Shown in pieces: positions 46,878 to 50,679 of a stretch of DNA of 50,679 nucleotides. The notes below the pieces were generated by a model. That model made no database searches. It worked only from the letters and a program-made list of their open reading frames with translations, and was not told where the DNA came from. Location of the stretch: assembly GCA_903918755.1 (NCBI GenBank), contig CAIXFN010000001.1:1-50679 (forward strand), written 5' to 3'. How positions within the stretch are numbered: position 1 is the stretch's first letter; each line of letters begins with the position of its first letter. Both the position numbers and the translations under genes were made by a program. Source of the DNA: an uncultured Pedosphaera sp. (GTDB lineage: Bacteria > Verrucomicrobiota > Verrucomicrobiia > Limisphaerales > Pedosphaeraceae).

Positions 46878-47256
46878 TAAATCCGTGAAAGTGTAACAGG
46901 GTCGGATTGTCCTGCCCTTTGGGGACCACTGCGTTGGTGGTGCATCACGTTGCGAAGTCTGCGGATCGGCTGACGTGACCGCCGCGACAGGCGGCGACCT
47001 TGATTCCACTACATTTTCCTTTCCGCCCCTGGCGGAAAGTGCGCGTCAGCGTGAAGGCCAGCGCGAGCGGAGACGGATTCCAAAGGGCCATGCCCTTTGG
47101 CGAGGTCTGGGCGAGTAGCCCAGTCGCTCAAAATTGCGTCCCAACTATAAAAATTACATGACGGGCTGCTCTCGGTGCCTTGGTCGTCTGGTGCGGCGGT
47201 CGCGATTGGTGGAAGTACGGGAGAGAATTGCTGCCGGCGAGGTGGGGCCACGAGGA
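46878..47256. other. Non-coding GC-rich stretch
   Basis: No gene is seen on either strand. It contains a perfect short hairpin (CGCCGC-GACA-GGCGGC near 46980) and a run of small inverted repeats, like spacers in plasmid or integrative-element backbones. Confidence 0.4.
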
Positions 47257-47297
47257 AAGCAAAAGGCCGGCAAGCCCGTTTCCGGGCCTGCCGTTTT
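47257..47297 (-). terminator. Rho-independent terminator of the radC operon
   Basis: On the minus strand CGGCAGGCCCG-GAAA-CGGGCTTGCCG (47268-47293) forms an 11-bp stem with one mismatch and a GAAA loop. It is followed by GCCTTTTGCTTT. It lies just past the stop of the last operon gene (47307). Confidence 0.75.
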
Positions 47298-47306
47298 GCG
47301 GAGGCG

Positions 47307-47501
47307 TCACGCTTTGCGGGAGGGCGGCGAGGTAAACAGCGGGGCCTGTGCTGCCTCGGCCATGCGGCGGGCGGCGTCTGCCTCGGCCAGTTCGCGGGCA
47401 AGGCGTTCCCCGTCGGTGGTGGTGTCTTGAATCAGGCGGAACGTTTCACGCGTAAAGCCGAATTCATGCTGCGGAATCGGGAGCGGTTTGCGGCGTTTCA
47501 T
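47307..47501 (-). CDS. Small hypothetical protein in the radC operon
   Basis: The 64-residue product from ATG 47501 reads MKRRKPLPIPQHEFGFTRET, then a helical, charged region (TTDGERLARELAEADAARRMAEAAQ) and APLFTSPPSRKA. No family is recognised. The start is favoured because a GGAG lies upstream in the same ACCGGAG context that precedes radC. The gene begins 16 bp after the radC stop and is followed by a strong terminator, so it is the last gene of a three-gene transcript. Small charged helical proteins of this sort are common companions of plasmid radC genes. Confidence 0.65.
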   Translation of the reverse strand: MKRRKPLPIPQHEFGFTRETFRLIQDTTTDGERLARELAEADAARRMAEAAQAPLFTSPPSRKA

Positions 47502-47517
47502 GGGGGAGGTGCTCCGG

Positions 47518-48033
47518 TTAGGCGTAAAAATATCCCATCTCGCGCAAGCTGGAATGGGTGGGGTTGCCAATGATGACATGGTCCAGCACTTCAATTTTAA
47601 GAAGCTGGCCAGCGCGGATTAGGTCACGCGTCACTTTGATATCCGCTTCTGAGGGCGAGGATTCCCCGGACGGATGGTTGTGGGTCAATACAATGGCAGA
47701 TGCTCCGGCCATGATCGCGAGGCGAAACACTTCGCGAGGGTGGACTAAAAGCGTGTCCATCGTGCCAATCGTCACAAGCTGGTGTCCCTTCACTCGGCGG
47801 CGGGTGTTGAGGAGCAGCACAACGAAGCATTCGCAATCCCGGTTAAAATAGGGGTGGCTCGGAACGTGCAAGCGCCAATATTCAGCGGCTTTGTCTGGCG
47901 TGTCGCAAAGCTGCAAGCGTTCCGGGGTCGGACACTCGCGCAAGGCGGTAATCTTGTATTCGTAGGGCTGAGCGGGAAAGGTGAACGGTTTCACCAGCGT
48001 ATCGAATCCCGGCAAGGTGGGGGTGTTGTTCAT
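47518..48033 (-). CDS. radC: RadC-like JAB/MPN-domain protein
   Basis: The product from ATG 48033 is 171 residues (MNNTPTLPGFDTLV...). The JAB/MPN domain carries the JAMM metal signature THNHPSGESSPSEAD, preceded by GTMDTLLVHPREVFRLAIMAGA and followed by HVIIGN..HSSLREMGYF, all typical of RadC. It lacks the N-terminal helix-hairpin-helix of full-length chromosomal RadC (~225 residues), as do the short versions on plasmids, phages and integrative elements. Despite the name its biochemical role is unsettled; metal-dependent hydrolase activity is predicted from the motif. GGAGA 8 nt before the ATG supports this start; a longer frame to 48174 overlaps the preceding gene. It is the middle gene of a three-gene operon, 13 bp after its neighbour. 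Confidence 0.92.
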   Translation of the reverse strand: MNNTPTLPGFDTLVKPFTFPAQPYEYKITALRECPTPERLQLCDTPDKAAEYWRLHVPSHPYFNRDCECFVVLLLNTRRRVKGHQLVTIGTMDTLLVHPREVFRLAIMAGASAIVLTHNHPSGESSPSEADIKVTRDLIRAGQLLKIEVLDHVIIGNPTHSSLREMGYFYA

Positions 48034-48046
48034 GGCGGTTCTCCGG

Positions 48047-48436
48047 TTAGGCGGCTTTGGCGTCGGCGGGGAAACGGCTGCCGTATCGGCTGCGCGGGTC
48101 ATCATTCGCGCCTTTGGTGAAACGTCCGCACGGGTGCTGCCACGATTGGCGGCGGTTGTTCCAATGAAATCCAAGCTCGCTCAATAGGCTGGTGACGTCG
48201 GAGGGCTGGCGGTCGTCAAACTGAATCCAAACCCATTTGCCCACGACTTCGGCCAGTTCAAAGAAGCGCGGTGCCTCCCGGCGGAGCAGGGAAAGAACCT
48301 GATCGGTTTCCAACATCCGGTTCGACATCCGACGTTCACGGTCAATCTGTGCCAGCGGAGCCTTCTGGTTGTTCGTGCGAGACTGTTCGGTTCGGCTCCC
48401 GAGCCCTGCCTTAGAATTTTGTGATGAAGTGTTCAT
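48047..48436 (-). CDS. Hypothetical mobile-element protein
   Basis: The 129-residue product has a polar N-terminus rich in Ser, Asn and Gln. A compact region follows (~70-110): KWVWIQFDDRQPSDVTSLLSELG, then FHWNNRRQSWQHPCG. The pattern W[VI]WI.F.....LL.ELGF.WN..R..WQHPCG recalls small orphan proteins next to radC genes on plasmids and integrative elements, where it reads like a minimal nucleic-acid- or effector-binding fold. No biochemical function is assigned. It is the first gene of the radC operon; the ATG at 48436 has only an A-rich leader as ribosome-binding context. Confidence 0.7.
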   Translation of the reverse strand: MNTSSQNSKAGLGSRTEQSRTNNQKAPLAQIDRERRMSNRMLETDQVLSLLRREAPRFFELAEVVGKWVWIQFDDRQPSDVTSLLSELGFHWNNRRQSWQHPCGRFTKGANDDPRSRYGSRFPADAKAA

Positions 48437-49166
48437 GGTCTTTTTTTTGTGCGCTTCTGTTCGGTTTCGGTCTTTCGCCCTTCACCCTCAAAAGGACTGC
48501 GCCACAGGGCGGCGGCGGGGAGTAGTCTTCAGAGGGGACCCGCCCTCTGGCCCCCTGTGTAAGCAGGCCGGTGAGGGCGAAAGGCTGATAACCGAAGGAG
48601 CACAAAGGACCTGAACACTGAGCCAAAAGGTGAGGCAGGGCAGCCGGACGAACCAGGTCATCGAACACGGAGCGCAGCGCAGTCTGACCAGATCACAAAT
48701 CCAAACCACTGGCTCCGCGCAGCGGGCGCGGCTGGCGGGGTGGGTGCGGCCCGAGTTCCCAGCACGCGCCATGACAGCAGGGCATCACTCCCGCCTGTCT
48801 CCGATTGGTCCGGAGGCGAAGCGCAGCGAAATGAAGCGGTTAGCCAGCGGTGCGGTTCGCTGGCGGCGCTGAGTGGAGCGCAGTGAAGACGGCGGGAACG
48901 GTCGGAGTCAGGCGTTCCCCGCGCCGGAAGTCTGCGATTTTGCAGCGGAGGCCCAGCCTCGCAGGCACGAGAAGCGTAGCCGCAGCGGAAAAATCGCAGT
49001 GTTCCGGCGCTCGGGTAGGCGGTTGGTGACGCTAGGCGAACTTGTTGGGACAGGGAAACACTCATTTTACAAATGAATTTGGTATATTCGTAGCGGTTTA
49101 CAACGCCCGTTTATTCAAAGGTATTGCGTCTGGAATTCTTGATTGAATTTTAAAAAGGATGGCGGT
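48437..49166. other. Hairpin-rich non-coding stretch
   Basis: About 730 bp lie between the radC operon and the AIPR gene with no credible gene. It is rich in GCGMAGCGMAG-type motifs and in nested inverted repeats at 48843-48864, 48894-48919 and, most strikingly, 48921-49010. Such regions in plasmids and integrative elements often hold transfer or replication sites; nothing here proves that. Confidence 0.5.
48921..49010. repeat. Long imperfect inverted repeat (19 of 21 bp)
   Basis: The arm at 48921-48941 (GCGCCGGAA, two bases, CTGCGATTTT) pairs with the arm at 48990-49010 (AAAATCGCAG, two bases, TTCCGGCGC). Only the two middle positions mismatch. The 48-nt interior is GC-rich. It is flanked by a 7-bp inverted repeat ending two bases earlier (GGGAACG 48894-48900 / CGTTCCC 48913-48919). 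Confidence 0.7.
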
Positions 49167-49201
49167 CTCTCCCGCCACTCCAATAAGAAGTTGCGGGAGA
49201 G
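49152..49201 (-). terminator. Terminator of the AIPR gene
   Basis: On the minus strand CTCTCCCGC (49193-49201) pairs with GCGGGAGAG (49167-49175), a 9-bp perfect stem with a 17-nt loop. A CCTTTTT run follows shortly after (about 49152-49158). It lies 8 bp past the stop codon at 49209. Confidence 0.65.
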
Positions 49202-49208
49202 GGAGAAC

Positions 49209-50417
49209 TTAAGCTAGTAATTGCTCTAATTGCTCTAATTGCTCTAATTCTTCTCTTGCGTTCATTACAATTTTTTCACAGTTAATCCAGTATTCTTGAT
49301 CCGCTGCCAGATGTGCTGCGCTTTTTACGCGTCCGATACGGCCAAGTAAAACTTTATAGAGGTCAGCCGCACAATGTGCGAACACCTTGTGCGGAGAGAC
49401 TTTCCATTGGTAAAAGTCGCCTCTCAGAATTAAAAGACTGCGAAATGCTGACGCCATTGGCAAAACAATAGCGCCATCCATTTTGTAAGTAGATAAATAG
49501 TCTGTACATTCACGACGGAATTGTTTGTTTTGCTTCTTTACGCCCTTAACATTTCCCAAGCGCGCACCTGAAATATTATCCGAAAGAGCTGATTGGATAA
49601 ATTCCGGCAACGTTATTACGTCTTTCATGACGGGATATAATTTTTTGAACTCGCCGCTAGAATCATTGATAAATAGCTGCAGTGCCTTATCTTTACCTCT
49701 GTACATTGAACTGGGGGGCGTAATCTTCCAGCGCTCTTTTAAGAAGCAGGAGAGGCGCTGAACGATCTCTGTAACATGCCACTCTTTATCTTCGTTTTCT
49801 CTGAATGATATGTGCGAAATATCGAATTTAGCAATCTGCAGCGCCTCTTTGAGTTCATCAAATTTTCCTCGATATTCGTCGATTGTATACGTTTTAACTT
49901 GGATTGAAGTATTCAGTGCCTCCACAACATCATCAATTCCAATGGCATCGTCTCCGGCTGCCAAAAAATGGACTCGCACATATGGCTCGGTCCAATCTGA
50001 ATCCTCTTTATAGGATTGTATATCTTCTACTACGTCTTCGACTACTTTGAAAGTATGGCCACCATCTGCAACTCCAAAGCGTGGCATACCATCGTCCTCC
50101 ATTTTGGAGCGAGCAATATTAGGAATGGTAATGGAAAGCTTTTTCGCTCGATTATCATAAACAAATTTATCACAAATATAAGTAATGCCTCGATTTTTCA
50201 GATGAAAAATCTCAGGACCCGTTTTCACCGTGCTCATCATAGACTTGAAAGGATGATTTTCTTTAGGAGGACGCACATTTGCGTTACCTCGCTCAAGCTT
50301 CACCGCTTCGGTGAAGGGAAGATAAGTTTCAAAATGAAATATGGCTGGATTCGATGGGTCTTTGAGACGACGACCAGACTCTTCGGAAATGGATAGATTG
50401 ATTATTCGATTAGACAT
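49209..50417 (-). CDS. AIPR-family (abortive infection/phage resistance) protein
   Basis: The 402-residue product resembles the AIPR family, associated with abortive phage infection and found near restriction or other defence genes. Family-like elements are FHLKNRGITYICDKFVYDN (~71-90), the glycine-rich FGVADGGHTFKVVEDV (~113-128), and YVRVHFLAAGDD...VVEALNTSIQVKTYTIDE (~145-185), followed by an alpha-helical C-terminus. The DGGHT motif also recalls the DGQHR motif of DndB-like proteins, so a DndB-type role in DNA-modification control is an alternative. The protein ends in a QLEQLEQLEQL tract from a 9-bp repeat. Start ATG 50417 has AAGGAGA 7 nt upstream. Base composition is clearly AT-richer than the rest of the window, a sign of acquisition. 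It is monocistronic, with its own promoter and terminator. Confidence 0.72.
   Translation of the reverse strand: MSNRIINLSISEESGRRLKDPSNPAIFHFETYLPFTEAVKLERGNANVRPPKENHPFKSMMSTVKTGPEIFHLKNRGITYICDKFVYDNRAKKLSITIPNIARSKMEDDGMPRFGVADGGHTFKVVEDVVEDIQSYKEDSDWTEPYVRVHFLAAGDDAIGIDDVVEALNTSIQVKTYTIDEYRGKFDELKEALQIAKFDISHISFRENEDKEWHVTEIVQRLSCFLKERWKITPPSSMYRGKDKALQLFINDSSGEFKKLYPVMKDVITLPEFIQSALSDNISGARLGNVKGVKKQNKQFRRECTDYLSTYKMDGAIVLPMASAFRSLLILRGDFYQWKVSPHKVFAHCAADLYKVLLGRIGRVKSAAHLAADQEYWINCEKIVMNAREELEQLEQLEQLLA
49218..49249. repeat. 9-bp microsatellite (TAATTGCTC)x3 in the AIPR 3' end
   Basis: Three perfect copies of TAATTGCTC plus a partial fourth encode the EQL repeats at the protein's C-terminus. 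Copy-number changes would keep the frame. Confidence 0.8.
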
Positions 50418-50461
50418 AACAGTTCTCCTTGTTTGGCAGCTTATGCTAGCCGGTTACGATT

Positions 50462-50485
50462 CCTTAGAGGGGATTCCTTCTAAGG
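50462..50485. promoter_or_regulatory. Operator-like palindrome at the AIPR transcription start
   Basis: CCTTAGA (50462-50468) and its complement TCTAAGG (50479-50485) are separated by 10 bp. The palindrome begins right after the predicted -10 box, so it covers the predicted start of transcription and first leader bases. It could be a repressor site or a leader hairpin. Confidence 0.55.
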
Positions 50486-50492
50486 CGGACGC

Positions 50493-50520
50493 AATATATA
50501 ATAAGTAAATTAAGATGCAA
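50493..50520 (-). promoter_or_regulatory. Predicted AIPR promoter
   Basis: On the minus strand TTGCAT (50515-50520) and TATATT (50493-50498) are separated by 16 bp within an AT-rich stretch, about 75 bp before the AIPR start codon. The -10 is good, the -35 moderate. Confidence 0.5.
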
Positions 50521-50679
50521 GTCTTTTGATGACAAAACTGTGGCAGGTTCGACTATCTCATTTGTTGCCGGTGTAAAACTCTTTCTGTAATTTGTCTTTC
50601 TTCTCCCCGCCGCCACCCCTCCGGGGTGAGGCGGAGCGAAGGCGAGCGGAGCGAGGCGAGCGCAGCCGATCCCCGGAGG

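Noticed and set aside
47009-47573. Several overlapping frames on both strands around the radC terminator
   Set aside because: They cover the terminator hairpin or oppose the radC operon; only the 64-codon gene at 47307-47501 has a ribosome-binding site and operon context.

Overview
The window looks like a moderately high-GC chromosome segment from a Verrucomicrobiota bacterium, probably a Pedosphaera/Limisphaera-like lineage. This is inferred from gene content, not from a marker gene. The clues are very large secreted proteins built from Ig-like, MBG, NHL and beta-helix units; a GH5 enzyme with an '...FYRVKLGP' C-terminal domain of the kind I associate with this phylum; and a lexA promoter carrying a TGTAC-N4-GAACA box close to the motif I recall for Verrucomicrobia (TGTTC-N4-GAACA).

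Layout. 1-5.5 kb: a DUF1801 gene and a decayed, N-terminally truncated paralogue enclose a secreted modular GH5 glycosidase gene on the minus strand. They are followed by a small hypothetical gene and a tRNA-Leu 3'-end fragment. 5.5-39.7 kb: one uninterrupted minus-strand reading frame of about 11,378 codons encodes a giant secreted protein. From the N-terminus it has a signal peptide, eleven parallel beta-helix modules with chlamydial-Pmp-like repeats, two beta-sandwiches, a glycine-rich block and autotransporter-type strand repeats. These are followed by a long MBG array with two NHL propellers nested inside MBG folds, FN3-like domains with two LamG lectin folds nested inside them, a seven-bladed FG-GAP propeller, six Ig domains, an InlB-type repeat and an unassigned C-terminal domain.

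39.7-44.1 kb: directly upstream and co-oriented are a stand-alone receiver protein (20 bp before the giant gene), a NarL/LuxR response regulator and a propeller/Y_Y_Y sensor kinase overlapping the regulator by ATGA. A cluster of three TACGTA palindromes lies between the two regulator genes. The simplest reading, which is inference, is that an extracytoplasmic sensor controls production of the giant surface or secreted protein. The neighbouring GH5 enzyme fits a polysaccharide- or particle-contact lifestyle.

44.3-45.5 kb: a Smr-domain gene and a LexA-family repressor with its own operator overlapping the start codon. 45.5-50.7 kb: accessory, plasmid- or ICE-like DNA with a second copy of the tRNA-Leu 3' fragment, palindromes, two small membrane-protein candidates, a three-gene radC operon, a hairpin-rich non-coding stretch and an AT-richer AIPR-family (phage-resistance-associated) gene with its own promoter, operator-like palindrome and terminator. 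No rRNA, intact tRNA, transposase, integrase or CRISPR array was found.
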